64,000 nt of DNA from Saxidomus purpurata (GCA_022818135.1 JAFMSR010000016.1:11772177-11836176), one strand, 5' to 3'. Numbered from the stretch's first letter, positions 10,150 to 23,740 are shown. Numbers and translations are program-made. Notes: a model not told the origin generated them from the sequence alone.

Positions 10150-12280
10150 ATAGTTTGAATTTCTTTTCTATAGTTTAGTGTTTATTTTATAGTCACAGTT
10201 ATTTCCCTTACCAGTAACTTTACTGAAGCAGTTGTAGCCGACAGTCTACCAAGTTGCCATAAAAGCTAGCTCGATGGCAAGCAAGTGCAAGTGCCATATA
10301 ATACCTCTACAAATGCACCCTCTCCAGAATGTCATCCTCATGCATCAGTGGTTTGCCAACCTTTCAGACAAACTGAAATTATGTAACGAATGCTCTGGAC
10401 GTACGAGAATGCAGAATTTATACTCGAATATTTGTAACTACAGTAGTATGGGCGCTAGCACTTCTAAAGACGTAGGATATTTACCTTTAGTGCGAAATGC
10501 ACGAACCTATATACTTATGTGTATAGGTCTGTGCCCGCAAATGTAAGCAAAATCTATACAGTCGTGACAAACTTTTAGTAAATGTAATACATATTAATGA
10601 TGGTTATGTTGTTTATAAGGTCATGCCCAATATTCAATTTTTGAGTAAACAACCAATCCTAGCATTTGTCCCATAATGCTGTTAAAATAGTGTTTTTATG
10701 GGTAAAAGGATAATTTATTGTAGGCCACCCTCCTATTTTGCCGAACAGTGTTAATTTTGTATGCCAATATAGGTTATAGCTGCGGCAAATTCTCCCTAAA
10801 TAGCTGTTCCCCTGGAAAGGTAAGTGTAGGTGGACCTTGTGAAGAGGGTCCTTTTTGTTGTATATTTTTGTTGATTTGGTATAAAATGGAATTGTAGGAT
10901 ACAAGGGATTCCGGGTGCTAGACTCTAGCTCTTTTTCGAATAGACCCCTGTGTAATACATATTGCAATAATACCAGTATTTAATAGTGAGATTATAACAT
11001 TTACCATTTATTGATTGTCCTCCATCTAGAGCATAGTTATTAACAGTAATCAAGAGTAGCAAATGATTGCTCGGAGTACATGTAGTTATATTGCTTGTTT
11101 AATCAACTATCGCGAATGATCAGGACACGATGTTTTAGGAATTAAAGTTAAAACATGACAGACGGACGGACGGACGGAGATGTGAGTCCTAAGTGTGGCG
11201 ATGCTGCTTTGCAGGTTGGAGACACAAAGATACAGGCGTAAGATAGACACATTTTTGAAGTTTGGTCGGGTCAGGAAATAAAATTTTAAAAGAAACAGTT
11301 CATTGCTGTTTAACAGTTTATTTCTGTTCACGTCCGTAGAAAATGATGGAAATAGAGATATTTCGATACTCTTAAAATTCATTCAGAAATACAAAACAAG
11401 TTTTCAACACAATAAAATATAACAAATGTAATACAAAACATTATAAAATATTCTGTTTACAATAAATTTATATAGTTTGTTAATACTGACACATTGACAC
11501 TAATGGTCATATACCCTTACATTTGGTAAAACAAATCGTTCCGAGCATTTAAAAGTACTAATACTGGTTAATATACGAGATTTTAACAAATCCTCCGACA
11601 GGCGTAGGAATACTTTGGCAGAAAATATCAGTAAAGAAAAGAGTCCATAGCAACATACAGCAGTGATATACTTTAAATACAAAAAATGACAAATATACAT
11701 GTATAATTAATCTTAGCATACCAGCCACAATGCAAACACAACGACTGTAGTTATAACGTTACTACTTGTATGTGTCGTAGGATGCTTAAATATGCATTAC
11801 GATTTATTTTATGTATTCAGTATAGAAGCAGAAGGGGTGGCGGAGATGAGATTGTTCTAAAACTACAAAAAAATAACTATGGCAGCTTATACGAACTTAA
11901 ACTAGTTAAGTGTGACTTGAAAAATGCTACACATATCTGGAACACTTTTTATAGATAATTTCAAATCATTATTTTTGATTATGACATACACAAATAGAAT
12001 GGAAACTAAATTATGACAATGTGAGCCTTCCAGACGTTAAACTACAATACACTTTTACACCTGCCCATTCTGATTCTAGTTCGAGAGCACAAGTTTCACG
12101 TGTATCCGACTGTAAACTATTTTGAGTCCAAGTCGGCACCATAGCCCCAACATGACTCCCTTAAAGCTGACCTAGTTCGGCATGGTACATTCATAGATCT
12201 CTACACAATGGGTTACATAGTTCTCTTGTCTTTAATCAATTTAGCATAAAACGTGTAAGTTATTTAACCTAATCACTATA
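10150..12280. other. Non-coding stretch, no gene recognised
   Basis: Several 60-100 codon open frames occur here but none has a recognisable domain, splice context or repeat family. A short (GGAC)n run lies at about 11159-11179. Confidence 0.4.
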
Positions 12281-12294
12281 GCATATAATACGAA

Positions 12295-12300
12295 TTTATT
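12295..12300 (-). promoter_or_regulatory. Candidate poly(A) signal for the CFAP68-like gene
   Basis: TTTATT on the plus strand, AATAAA on the minus strand, about 280 bp past the stop codon at 12581. The hexamer is common in AT-rich DNA, so this is tentative. Confidence 0.35.
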
Positions 12301-12580
12301 TCGTAAAAAGTTTGGAACAATGGTCGAAACATAATTCCAAAATAAGGCAGCCATTACACACACAGCTGGCAGTATACGTATGTGCATGTAATAATATATT
12401 CTTTGAGCAAATGCTTGATAATGAGTGAACAAATAATAGTACATTCGTACAAAATATTATTGCTTATATCTAAACGAACGTAAACAAAGTGACAAAGGAA
12501 TGAAAATACAAAAGAACATGAGAGTAAACCTATAACAAATGAATTTTAATAAATTTTAAAACCTAATACAATTATCACAG

Positions 12581-12741
12581 TTATGCTGATGGTGTCGTAC
12601 GTTGGGGTTCGAGCGGGTTCTGTCTGATCCTGGGGTCCACGAAGCCGGCGCGGGTGGTTGTCTCCCAACTATTGTATATACTTTTAATGGGAGCGCTGTC
12701 GGTCTCTGGTTGATGACCCGGAAATGCGTTTGGGTGTGGGG
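12581..12741 (-). CDS. CFAP68: CFAP68-like exon 3 and stop
   Basis: Acceptor TTCACCTTACAG, then A-P-H-P-N-A-F-P-G-H-Q-P-E-T-D and a TAA at 12583-12581. The tail after the conserved motif is Pro/Arg/Thr-rich. Confidence 0.78.
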
Positions 12742-14682
12742 CTGTAAGGTGAAAGTTATGAACCGTTAAACTATATGAATTTTCAGTATGTGGTTCGAAT
12801 GCGTGAATCATATACATGTGTAGCAATGAATGATCAAATGTACATTTAATGTAATGCAAAAGAATGCATAATTAATTCGGATCCCCATCCGAGCACGAGG
12901 ATTGTCATTGGGCAAAGACACTGATGCCACATGTGCTCAGTCCACCTATAGCTTTAAATACAGAAACTCGCTGCCGTGATGCCATCTGGAATAAGTGTTC
13001 GAGAGCGAAGCTTTCTCCATACATTCGTATGAATTCGTACATGTTTAAACTATAAATAGAACATGTTTATAAAGACGACAATTTACTGAAAATGACAATA
13101 TTACAGAATATTTACCTTTTAAATGCTTTAGTTCCTTTGGGACCTCGTATGGTTTGAAATTATAGCTTTGATCGTACGTGCTCTCGAAGTAGTGGTTGTT
13201 CTGAAGTAAGAGCAATTAAAACAAAATCAGAATAACTGCATGTAGATACAATAATAATGTATAATGTGCCACTAAGCATTATGCCAGACCTATAATACAT
13301 GTATGCATAACAAAAATCATGTATGTACAGTATATGTGAACTTATCATGAATAATAACTAATTGTTACATGCGGGTACTCCTTGGCAAGTTAATCGGCGA
13401 CTGCAGCGCACTGAAGATTAAGTTATTTCATCTTTGGCCTGACGTGTCTCAGCCTTAGTAAGTCATTGTCACTGTGAAAAGATACATATGTCTCTGGTTT
13501 ATTTGAACAACGTAAGTTAAGCTTCAACAGCTAGCGCAAACGAGCATGCCATTGAGGAAAACGCACCCATACAGTGTGCTTCGAACAAAAAAAAGAAGTC
13601 GACCAAAAATAAATGGTAACTTCAACTGAAACTGAATTAACAAATACAATAATCTATAGAGTATCAAGATACAGCAGCATCAACTTGTTACCTTGAAATA
13701 TCATGCATGACAATGAAAATGTCCAAAATTTACCGATTTTGTAGCAGATACAACTTTCAAGTTTTTTGTATTTGTTTCAAACACATAGTCCGTACACTTT
13801 CTTAAGTTTAAGGATCAATATATAGCTGCTGACTTTTTCAAACTAATTCTGTTTTTAGCCTAGAAATGACCTACTATCAGCGATTTGTCAATAGACTAAA
13901 TTGTTACCAAAATATTCCAGGCAGATATTACTCATGATGGTAAAATATCAATATATATGTATATGTATTATGTAAAACATGAAAATGTTTTTATTTGCAT
14001 GTAGTAAAATGTAATGTCTATGCCCAGTCGTCCCGAATAGTGCCTGTCTGCCTGACATGTCAGGAAAAGATTTAGACGGTCAGGCAAATTGCTGCTGTCT
14101 GACCGAATGCCAGGCACCTTATGGTATTTTACACAATAGATCTAGTTTCTGTTGTTCGGTCAGGCAAAAAAAATTTCATCGTTTGTCTGACCGAATGCCA
14201 GGCACTATTCAAAACTTTTAGGAAAGACTTAATGCCTGTATGATATTTATTTCCTACAAGATGATAAACATACTGTCATGGGGTGATATTTCTGGATGCA
14301 GTGGTGTTTCATATCTCCCTTATCTATGTCTTATGCGACTAGTGTGACTAAAATGCATGTAAAACTGCTTGTTATGTAGAGAGACGAACCACTTTACCAT
14401 CGATGGGTACGTCCCCTAAACAAAATGCAAGAATCTAAGTCTAGTTATTAATTGGTTTACCTGAGAAGGCAATGGTTTTGCTTGTTTCACAATTTTATTG
14501 TCGAATCGTTCCTCATTCCAGTTTCCAATTAAGGTGTCGTTAGTGTAGGATGTCTCCTTATTGGTACATCTCCATCCGAATTGGTTAAATTTTGCAGCGT
14601 CAGTTGAGTGTGACCACACTTCACCTAAACCACTTGCTCGAACCATAGCCTGAAACGACGGGTTATTGTCCAAATGCGACAT
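12581..14682 (-). CDS. CFAP68: CFAP68-like (C11orf1 family) cilia/flagella-associated protein, three exons
   Basis: Exons on the minus strand are 14682-14461, 13200-13116 and 12741-12581. They join in phase (0, then 1) to give 155 aa, near the size of the vertebrate protein. The order of family features is right: F-G-W-R-C-T then L-I-G-N-W-N-E-E-R and K-P-L-P-S-Q (exon 1); H-Y-F-E-S-T-Y-D-x-S-Y-N (exon 2); F-P-G-H-Q-P-E-T-D (exon 3). CFAP68 is a microtubule inner protein of motile cilia and flagella. The first ATG in frame (14682) was chosen; the frame stays open upstream but only through a TTG. It lies head to head with cic. Identity rests on remembered motifs, not on a search. Confidence 0.8.
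12881..12965 (+). mobile_element. SINE fragment (body/tail portion)
   Basis: The pattern GTCATTGGGCAAAGACACT, then ACATGTGCTCAGTCCACC, is typical of the conserved central/tail part of invertebrate SINEs. It lies in intron 2 of the CFAP68-like gene. No tRNA-like head is left. Confidence 0.45.
13116..13200 (-). CDS. CFAP68: CFAP68-like exon 2
   Basis: 85 nt between acceptor TACTTCAG and donor GTAAAT, encoding N-N-H-Y-F-E-S-T-Y-D-Q-S-Y-N-F-K-P-Y. It adds one base of phase. Confidence 0.8.
14035..14210. mobile_element. Foldback element ending GAATAGTGCCTG
   Basis: GAATAGTGCCTG at 14035-14046 is exactly inverted at 14199-14210 (CAGGCACTATTC). The inside holds further inverted GTCTGACCGAATGCCAGGCAC blocks. 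A shorter relative, AGTGCCTG...CAGGCACT, lies near 21578-21608. Confidence 0.6.
14461..14682 (-). CDS. CFAP68: CFAP68-like exon 1
   Basis: 74 codons from M-S-H-L-D-N-N to K-P-L-P-S-Q, ending phase 0 at donor GTAAAC. It carries the core W-R-C-T and L-I-G-N-W-N-E-E-R motifs. Confidence 0.82.
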
Positions 14683-14770
14683 TTTGTCTTGTAAACCTGC
14701 AGTCAACAATATTTAGGACAATGTTTACATTAGCCTGTAATGTGACAATCGCTTCCGGTTAAGTGACGTA

Positions 14771-14784
14771 GCGTCCTTAGTAAC
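14771..14784 (-). promoter_or_regulatory. RFX X-box-like site upstream of the CFAP68-like gene
   Basis: GCGTCCTTAGTAAC, about 90 bp before the chosen start codon. The AGTAAC half fits the RFX half-site well; the other half has two mismatches. A CRE-like TGACGTA lies directly beside it (14764-14770). RFX factors drive ciliary genes, so the position makes sense, but the match is imperfect. Confidence 0.32.
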
Positions 14785-14799
14785 TGACACGTCAGGTCA

Positions 14800-17400
14800 T
14801 GTGATCAAACCAAGGGAGACTAAAAGTACGAACCATTTACTGAAATGAAACACAGTTGTCTACAACACTAGATTGAATTTGAGATAAAGACCCACCTTCT
14901 GCGTTCTGTCATATTTTGGTTTACAGTTCCAGTCACAGGCTTAAGGGTGCATGGGGTGGGTGAATATGTACAGTAGATCTATTTACATATATCTATATAA
15001 TACATTTGTATCAACTGCGCAGATGAAAACTGGGTCATATATCTTTAACGGTGTTGTATTCAATTAGGTGCTATCCTCAATATTTCGACTACAACACAGA
15101 CCCATTTTACAAACTGACATTACATCTATGTCTGCCTTTACGAAGAGTGGCTATCGTATATAGCAAAAAGCCCTTGCGCACACTTAGTTGGGCTGGGCTA
15201 TATCAGGTGCCAGATGAAAATAAAGTAGATCTAGATCGATCTGCGGAAAGTGCATTCTTCATCGTTCGACCTTAGGTGAATCTACTTGGCCAAAGTCTAA
15301 ATAATTCGGCGTGGAAGCAAACAGGACACTGATTGAATGGGTTAGTTCTTGCATGTCTTCAAAACTTAAAAAATGCGGAACGAAGACCAGTGCCACGAAG
15401 ACATACTGACTGTTGTACGAAATGACAAACTCTGATGTACACTGTTCATTTATTAATTGATACTATTTTCATACGTTGTGTCAGAAACTCAGAATCTAGA
15501 AACACATTTCATTGATTTTTCTCTTGACTCAGTCCAGCGTAAACAACCTTACGTGACCCAGAAATGTGTGTAGTGCCAGTATAGAGCATATTTAAAACTT
15601 GCCTCTTTTGCATAGTGATTGCGTGCCATCAGATTCCTTATTGGGAAAATGACATATGGGTCACTGAAAATAACGGATTCTGATTGGTTGAAGGGTAGCA
15701 GTCATGTTCTTGATTCTAAAAGTAGGCCGCAGCTGTGCTAAAACTTTTTGACTAATATGTAGAAAGGCATCGTTGCGAAATTTAAGACATTTATTGCATA
15801 TCTTCAATGTTATCATAATTTACATTATGCATTGATAAAGTTATAAAATTGATGATTATTTTGAGAAAATTTTGACATTCTACGTTTAGGAGAATCAAAT
15901 GGCCTTCGATGCTATTTTCGTCTCTGCGCTCATTGGACAACGTGATTTTACAACCTCCAATTGGCGAGTAGATATAGTCACGTGGTATTAAAGTACCAAT
16001 TAGCGAATCGCCTTGTGCATCATTCACCAAGTATGGCCTAGTTTTCGCCTTGTGTATATTGTCCGAAAAGAGTTACAGATAAAGTCCAGAAGAATAAGTT
16101 AAACTTACAGCATCTAATGTTGTTGAAAAATATTCTATTCCAATAAACACAAATATCAATGTTAAATGTAATACTTAATAAAAGTAGAAAATCCGTTAAT
16201 TGCATTTTTGCAAGGTGCCCGAAATATCTAGGGCGAGCTCATTGTGTTAATTTCGGCCCTGGAAATGTTTTACTTCTGTACATTACGCAGGTCTCGACAG
16301 CGGTTGGTGTACAACTGAATGCGTATAACAAAACAGAGAAATATTTTTGTTAAAAAATGAGTAAAATTGGATCGTTCTAATGGTAAAGACGGACCATCTC
16401 CTGTGATAACAGGTACTTGAACATTATATCTATCAAATTAGTCTGGTTTAGTTTTGTTCCTTTTGTTTGTTGTCGCAGATTTTGACATTTTTTCCGACTC
16501 GCCTCGATTAGCGAGGATTGTTCATGTACAAGGAATGCGAAGTCGTGGGCACGAAAGCACAACTTTGGGCTGACGATATTTTGAAACTGGGAACCGTGTA
16601 GGTTTTTTTGTTTGACGCAGGTTTTGTAGTGATGGAAAGAAAAAAAGTGATGGAAAAAATCGTGTCCTGCTCATCTATTTTTGGCCCTGACATAAGCTGC
16701 AGCTTCTGTGTACAATTTGGAATTCCATGATTTTTTTTTCGATGACAGTTTGAATAGGGGCTGGGCCATTTTTAGAATTACGTGACGGCACCCTCATAGT
16801 GCTAGCATTTTAGTACAGCAAGAAGGAAGTTGCTTGTGTTTATCTGTTTATGGTAGCATATTAAGTGACTGAACTGCTGTGTAAATGGTGCAGACTTGTT
16901 GGTTTAGACCATTAGCCTTTAGAAACATGAGTTATAAATTAAGAGTTCTTTATCGTTGGATAATGAATGACCAATTCCCTCATTCAAAAAGGTGCTTTTA
17001 TGTGTTGGGGATAATGCATGGTATAGAATCATGAGAATGTTTCCCATCATCAGAGACATCCCCTGGTTCTTTTAAAATGCACCCCGTGATACTTGAGACC
17101 TCGGTTTAACATTTCACCCCAAAGACCATCAGTTTTCTAAATGGAGGAGCCGGGAGTCAAACCTATGATCCCTGCATTACCAGGATCGCGCATTAACCCT
17201 TGACAATGGATCCACTCTGTTAAATGTACAATCACAATTATTGTAAACTTGTGCAGACACATTTAAAGATTTTTATAACAACAAATCAGTGTTCTGTCAC
17301 AGGCTGCAAAAAATAAGGCTATTTAAAAAATGTTCGGATCCGACTTTGCTTGATAGTGGGTCCGGACTATTTCTTAAATGCTGATAGAAGATTTGAAGAT
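14800..17400. other. Intergenic stretch; possible unseen 5' exon of cic
   Basis: No recognisable coding exon. The cic start codon lies in an exon with a good upstream acceptor, so at least one 5' non-coding exon must lie somewhere before 26081, and this divergent interval is a candidate. No clear promoter motif can be pinned down. Confidence 0.35.
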
Positions 17401-17423
17401 GCGGTTTATGACTTGGAGAGGGT

Positions 17424-17439
17424 GGGGGGGGGGGGGGGG
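17424..17439. repeat. G homopolymer (16 G)
   Basis: Uninterrupted G run in an otherwise AT-rich stretch. It can form G-quadruplexes and is prone to length error in sequencing. Confidence 0.85.
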
Positions 17440-18504
17440 CAGGGGAAGGCCACAAGCAGGAAACAGTGATAGGCTGTAGGTTGCAGATATGCAGGTCGCA
17501 AAGACAGAAAAGTTTGCCACTTGCTTGGTAAGGTTAAATTTGACTTGTAAAGATTCAATTTCCAGAACTGTCCGTGCACATGAAGCTTATAAAAGTTAAT
17601 GCAGGGGGAGAAGTGATAAACCTTTGTAGGAAATATATTGCGTGAACTAAACTCAGCAGTTAGATAGTATTTTAATTAGGTGACATTGAAGTTTCTTATA
17701 ATCTGGATTTTTATTTTAAGTACGGTTTACTTTTCTCACTTTTCTTTCACAGTCATATACTTGTTTAAACAACAGTGTTTTTCTGATATATGGCAAATGT
17801 GTACCGCTACCTATTTACGAAATCATTAGATGAAAAATAACAGAAAGATTGGATGATCGGATGAAGAACAGTAGTCTGCAGTTGTGAAGCCATAGTTAAA
17901 TGGACTACTGTGCAGCCACCGTCACATTGGGGCAGCTGGCTTCAATTGCTTTTTGTCATTTAACAACTTCTCCCCATACTAAAATAAGAAATTAATAGAT
18001 TATTTCAGCAGCCGCAAGTGCATTAACTGGTACATTAATTTTCGAGTGGCTTTTGATTTTTTTGTGTCTGCCCATCTGGTTTGTCTGGCATAACAACTAT
18101 AAAAGAAGATTGATGGAATAAACTCTGTTATGAAAACTTACAAGTGTTATGATGCAGAGGCAAGTTTCATTCAGTTTGACAGAAAACATGATTGAAAATT
18201 TAGGTAATGCCTGTTTAGTGTTAGTCTTTAAAAAGCAACAGTTTTAAGTGAAGCAAACATAACTACTGGTATTTTAACGTGATTCTTTTTTTCAAATTTG
18301 GTTTGAAGGAAGTTCACATTGAAAGAGGAATGAGAATTCATTTGTTGGTCAACGGGTCTTCTCAGATTGTATTACCATGCCAGTGCAGTTTGGCAGTTTT
18401 TGATGAGGTTTAACACTTTTGGTTAGTGACAGGCGAGTTGTTTGCTTAATAATTGTTTCTTATAAAAACCAGTACTAAATTCGCATCAGCCATTGCCTCA
18501 CATA

Positions 18505-18610
18505 AAGATTTAGGTTGGAAGTGGGCTCGAATCCATGACTGTCCACCAGTCAGAGGATTAGCGATTACAAGTCACTCAGTGACCTTAACCACCCACTCTA
18601 GGATTAGTGC
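18505..18610 (-). mobile_element. tRNA-derived SINE head, minus strand
   Basis: On the minus strand an A-box-like TGGGTGGTTAAGG (18582-18594) is followed by a B-box-like GGATTCGAGCC (18523-18533), spaced as in a tRNA. Base pairing is too poor for a functional tRNA. Confidence 0.55.
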
Positions 18611-19769
18611 TATGTCTGTCATACTTTTGGAAAGGGATATCAGTTAATCAAAGTTGCTTGATTTTAACATACTGGCCCTAAAAATTTGATTTGCACTTTA
18701 TTATGGCCCTCGATAGTCGATGTGCCCCGCTCATTAGAGCTGGGTTTTTTAGCACTTTTGAAGTCAGGTACCCGCAGCCATATTACCTGCGGGTACCCTG
18801 GTACTCGTTGTCATAACTTTCTCTTTAACTTTGATTAGAAAAGTTGTCAATCTTCTGGCAAGAAAGTTTTTAAGAGTTTGAGTGTTTAGCGCTGCTGGTC
18901 CTATTATCACAAAGCAGAGATCAAGACTTAGTCTGAAAACAAGAACGGATTCATTCACATTATGCTGTAATAATTGCGAGTGCTAATTAATTCGCCCTCC
19001 GGTAATGAAGTTTGCGGCTTTATTATTTACTGTCTTCGTGATGTTTTCTCTGTATCTATATACTGAACAGGTACCGGATAATAAGTACCCGGGTGGTAGC
19101 ATTACCTGACCTGATTAATCGGGTATTCAAGTACTTGTACCAGTTCTACAGCTCGTTGTCATCTCGGTCAAAGAAAACGCCAGTGTTTATTTTTGCACAG
19201 CTTAATTGGCTCTATATAAAGAATTATTTCGCAGCACCAGTACCTTACCTGTTGTCTTATGTAATGCATTTATGCATTTTGTAAAAGCCGGGTATTTTCA
19301 ATTTTCTTTTTCTGTGCATGGTTGCTGTTGGTGAGATATTTTCAAATAGTGACGACAATTATTATTAAACATTATGAAAGATTCTCGACTAAAGTGGGTC
19401 TAGTATCAAGTCTTTTATGAGGAAAAAAGTTAGATGAGAATCAATGTATTGATTGGTTGTCAGGTTTCACTGTATAGTAGAGAGATGATGACAGTATTTA
19501 CATTAACTTGGAGCTCTCAGCCACAGAAAACACATTAAACTTGTTAAAGACAGTCATTTAACAGCAGCCTGAGGGTAATGTGTTCTAATTTGCCGTGTTC
19601 TTCCATGTAGTAATTCCTAATTTGAACACGGGGAGTATTTATTATGCAATTATAAACATGGACTTGATTATGGTGTACATTACATGTTCTGAAATAACTG
19701 CTGCACAAGTTTCTGTAGGTGTCGAGGCAGAAGTTTTATATTAGCTTACAAGTGTTTACTTCAAATTAA

Positions 19770-19949
19770 CCCATTTGTGCCTTGTGCTTATTCATTTCAA
19801 AGCAGACGACAAATAAAATGGCGTCTGTTCAGGATTTAAATTTTTACCTTTTTGAAACGCGATTCTGCAAAACACCCCTATTTAAAGAAATAGACTTGCC
19901 CAAATTGGAAGTCAGAAGATCCCATTGTTAAAATCTAGGTATAAACGGG
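19770..19949 (+). mobile_element. piggyBac-like MITE (180 bp), empty-site copy
   Basis: Bounded by TTAA at 19766-19769 and 19950-19953, with ends CCCATTT and AAACGGG. The TTAA duplication and CCC start are the piggyBac signature. Its internal TTAA at 19882-19885 is the site that is filled by a 2.25-kb element in the related copy at 55.7-58.1 kb. Confidence 0.72.
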
Positions 19950-19999
19950 TTAAAATCAGTTCTAGCCGTTCTTGCCTCAGGCTGCTGAAATTGAGTTTT

Positions 20000-22900
20000 A
20001 TTTTCCCCTGGTGCTACTTATTGTAAATGCATTTCAAAAATTTTGTTTGCAAAGATTTTTTTTTTTCATTTCGTAATTTTTAATTCTGAGCACAGAGTTC
20101 GTCTTAACCCTTTAATATTTAGCTGAATTTCTAAAATGGGCTTCATATCCTTCTATTTCGGCAAAACTGCTGTTTTCCCCCAAATTTGGACATAATCAAC
20201 TGCAGAGTTTTTTTTGTAACCACTTTAATATAGTCTTCCTTTGTTGAAAAAAAACATTATGTGGGATGAAAATCTTGCTGACTGTACATCAATTTCCCAG
20301 AAGATTAATAAAAATCTCTGGGAGTTGGTTGGATGATAAGTACAGGAAGTGGAGGAGGGAACTATAAATACATTTTCATCTTGGTTTGTTATATTTACCT
20401 TATTAGGAATTTATATTTTGTGCAAAATTCAGTGTTTGACAAGTTAGCAGACAGGTCCCTAAAAGTGCATAAAATTATGATCACTTCAGCTGATAAATCC
20501 TGTTTCCATCATAGATACAATCATGCTAAAAAAGTCTGCATTATTCAGAATGTATGATTGTTTATTTTTCTGCAATATTCTCATTGCAGGAAGACTTGTT
20601 GTAGCATAATTTATAATATAAAACATAAAACCATTCATTGCTGTGTATACTGTACGCCCACTGTTTTATCAGGCCATCATGAAGTAATTTGCTGGATTAT
20701 CAGGGTAAATTTTCATTAAAAAGGATAGGCGGTTTCATTAGCCTCGGAGTGTTTCCTGGCTAGTGGTTTACCTATATAAAAGTATAGCTTGAATGAAACT
20801 CAAAGCAGTTTTCTTTTTGAGGAAGTTAATTTATTACTAAGAATTTAATTATTGAAGCATAAAATATATCAGTAATGTGTACTTTAAGTACTTGAAATTT
20901 TAATGCAGTACTTGGAATTGCTTTTAAAGCAACTTTACATGTACAGCCAACTTGTATACATGTATAATTATTAGCATAATGTGACAGTGACTTATAGATG
21001 AATGCATATATAAACTAAAAGATTATACAACCATTGTATGAAGAGGTAGATCACACAATGCAAGCTAGAATATTTTGACATTACATTATCCAATGAATTT
21101 AGTCAATTTACTAAATAATATCAGCTAGACTCTTGTGCTGGCAGTCACTATCACTTTATCCTAAATTAACTGTATCCAGAAACACAGATCATACCCGGAA
21201 CATTTGTTAGTAAGTTAATTGACTTGGCAAGGAGACAGTCAGAAAATAATCGAAAATACAATTAAGGGGAAAACAGTTACTGTTACTGTAAACTTCAGAT
21301 TCAAAGTTCAAAACCAAACGAAAGAACAAGTTCAATGGTCTATAGTGTCAAGAGCGTTACTTTATAGATGAGGTAATATTCACGAGAATTTAATATTGTA
21401 GCATTAATTTGCGAATTTACTTGTCCATGAAATTTAGGTATCACGAAATGAAAAAATTGATTGGCATTGGCCTAATCGCAAATTCTTAGTCTTGTAAATT
21501 CACACTATTCTCCGGGTCTACACACACATTAATGGAGGTTGTCACTTATTTCTAAAAGTTGTACAGTCTTCCTGAAAAGTGCCTGTCTGCCTGATGTTTC
21601 AGGCACTGCGAAAAAACATTTTGGGAAGGCTGGTTGTATAATATGTATATTTTTATAAATTTATTATAATGCATGAGATAAAATATTGTAGATGTATGTT
21701 TTAGATCAATTTATAATTTTGCTGACTTGTGAAAAAGTGATATTGAGTGGGGTCTACATATTGACCTCAACATTAGTCTATATAATTGTATCGTATGTAC
21801 AGTAATTTTGTACGTAAATTTCACAGTGTTAGTTTGTCTCTATTTATGATCACCAGGTATGACCAATACAAAAAGGACAAACAATGAAGAATTTAGTTTT
21901 ACTTGTGATGAGGAATTTGCCAGTCTTTGATGAAATTAATTCATGTAAATTGAACTTTACTGTGCCATAGCTGATAATGTCCGTTGGTACATTGTAATTC
22001 TTCAGGTTATCAAATGAACAAACAACAATGCAAAATGTTTTCGATATACGAAGTATTAAGTTTTCTAAAGGCATATAGGTTTCACCTTGTGTTCAAATAG
22101 TCATTTCAATAGTCAAAGTTTAGTAGAAACTAAAAAGGGGTATAGTGTAATAGTACTATAAAGACCGTGAAGACAAAAATGTTAACTTATCTTGTATGTG
22201 TAGTGTATATAATACCAAACTTGTATCAAATTTCAGAATGTGTCAAATTCTATATATTTTATGTTGTTAGTTATATCCAAGCTGTAATCACTGAGCTTGT
22301 ACTGTAAAAGATAATCATGTAATGAACATTTAAGAAGGGTGGTGTGGTTCCCAGTTCCCAGTTTGAATCCCAAGAGGGGCACTGGAAATTTCAGAAACGC
22401 TTTTCAGTGTTTCCCCACTTATAATCCAGTGATGAACTGGTTAGAAACCCAGAGGTGGTCTCGCGTGTATCACTTTTTATAATACGTACATGTACACTGA
22501 GGCATGATAAAGTGCCAAGGGGTCTTTTGTAAAAGAGCTAGGGTCTGGTACCTGGATTCCCTTTTATCTGCAGCTGTCTCTTTTAACTTACCTGCACCTG
22601 TCACGGGTCTTGGCAGTTTCACCCCAGGAGAAATCCTTGGAATGGTCAGCCCATCTATTAACAATCTAAATCAACAAACATTGAAAAAGACCATTTTCGG
22701 ATTAGTTACTCTGGTAACTGGAGTAACAAGAGTTCTAATCAAAACAGGGGAGAGTAAGACATTATTGTGCATGTGCATTACATGTATCTGTAATCTATTT
22801 ATAACTCCTAGTTGCTAGCTGGAAGCCCAGGGTTCAAGATGGCAGACTATATTAGAGGTTATCTGCAGTTTGTACTTATTGATTTGTTATGGAAAATCAT

Positions 22901-23740
22901 GAAGAAATTAAAATGATTGAAAAGTTGCAATGACTTAATCAAACTAAATATTTGAAAATAACTACAGTTGATGAAAGACAACTCGATATCTACCATATAT
23001 ATTGGGGTTAGAATATTACAGCGCTTGTATCTAGAATGAAAGTAGATAATAGAAAAATGCCGTCACAGAGCCCATTGTTAAGGCACCTTTTCGAGATTTG
23101 AACATGCTGTGAATGCAGTACATTGTAGTTGCTGTGACTACGATGGTTATTGAAACGTCTGGCAGTTACCGACAGAAATTATTGGCGCTTCATTGATTGG
23201 CTAGGATTTTATTTCCACATGGTGGACGAAGTACACTTGTTTTAAGATTATGAAACCTTATAAGCACCTACGCATTTGGTGTGAACAAGACAGTGAGATT
23301 TAACTTGATTGTACCATATTTATCCTTGTAAAACTTTGGGTGCGACAGAAAATAACTGTAGATAGTGTATAATTTGAAGACTGAACTATGAAGATGAAAT
23401 TACATTTTAGTGAAGTAATATAAATATTGTCAAAAGAATCACTTCTATTTTAAGTTTAATTGACTTGAATCATGCTCGGATACTTGCTTCATACAGTCAT
23501 AATACAAAATAATTATAAATTTTTAGATACGGGTTATAAAGTTATTATTTGGCAGAAATTTTGTGGTTTGGGTCAAGTGAAATTTACATATAATTTTTTG
23601 TAGTAATATTATTTCATTTCCATTTTGTTTGTTTGAAATTACACAGAATTTGTTAGCTCACCTGTGCATGAAGTACTCAGTGGTGACCACATGTGTTGAC
23701 CGAATGACTGGGGTCCGTTGCCTGGTGTCAGCAATTATAA
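20000..23740. other. Non-coding stretch, no gene recognised
   Basis: AT-rich DNA with scattered short frames (the longest, 22504-22818, has no recognisable domain) and a weak B-box-like segment near 22350. No supported exon. Confidence 0.4.

Noticed and set aside
10274..10967. 90- and 102-codon ORFs on opposite strands
   Set aside because: No family resemblance and no conserved context; consistent with chance frames.
18166..20797. CIC-binding octamers (TGAATGAA/TTCATTCA) at 18166, 18950 and 20790 as autoregulatory sites
   Set aside because: About four exact matches are expected by chance in 64 kb of this base composition; the few seen are not a clear excess or cluster.
22504..22818. 104-codon ORF
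   Set aside because: No recognisable domain, odd composition, no splice or promoter context.
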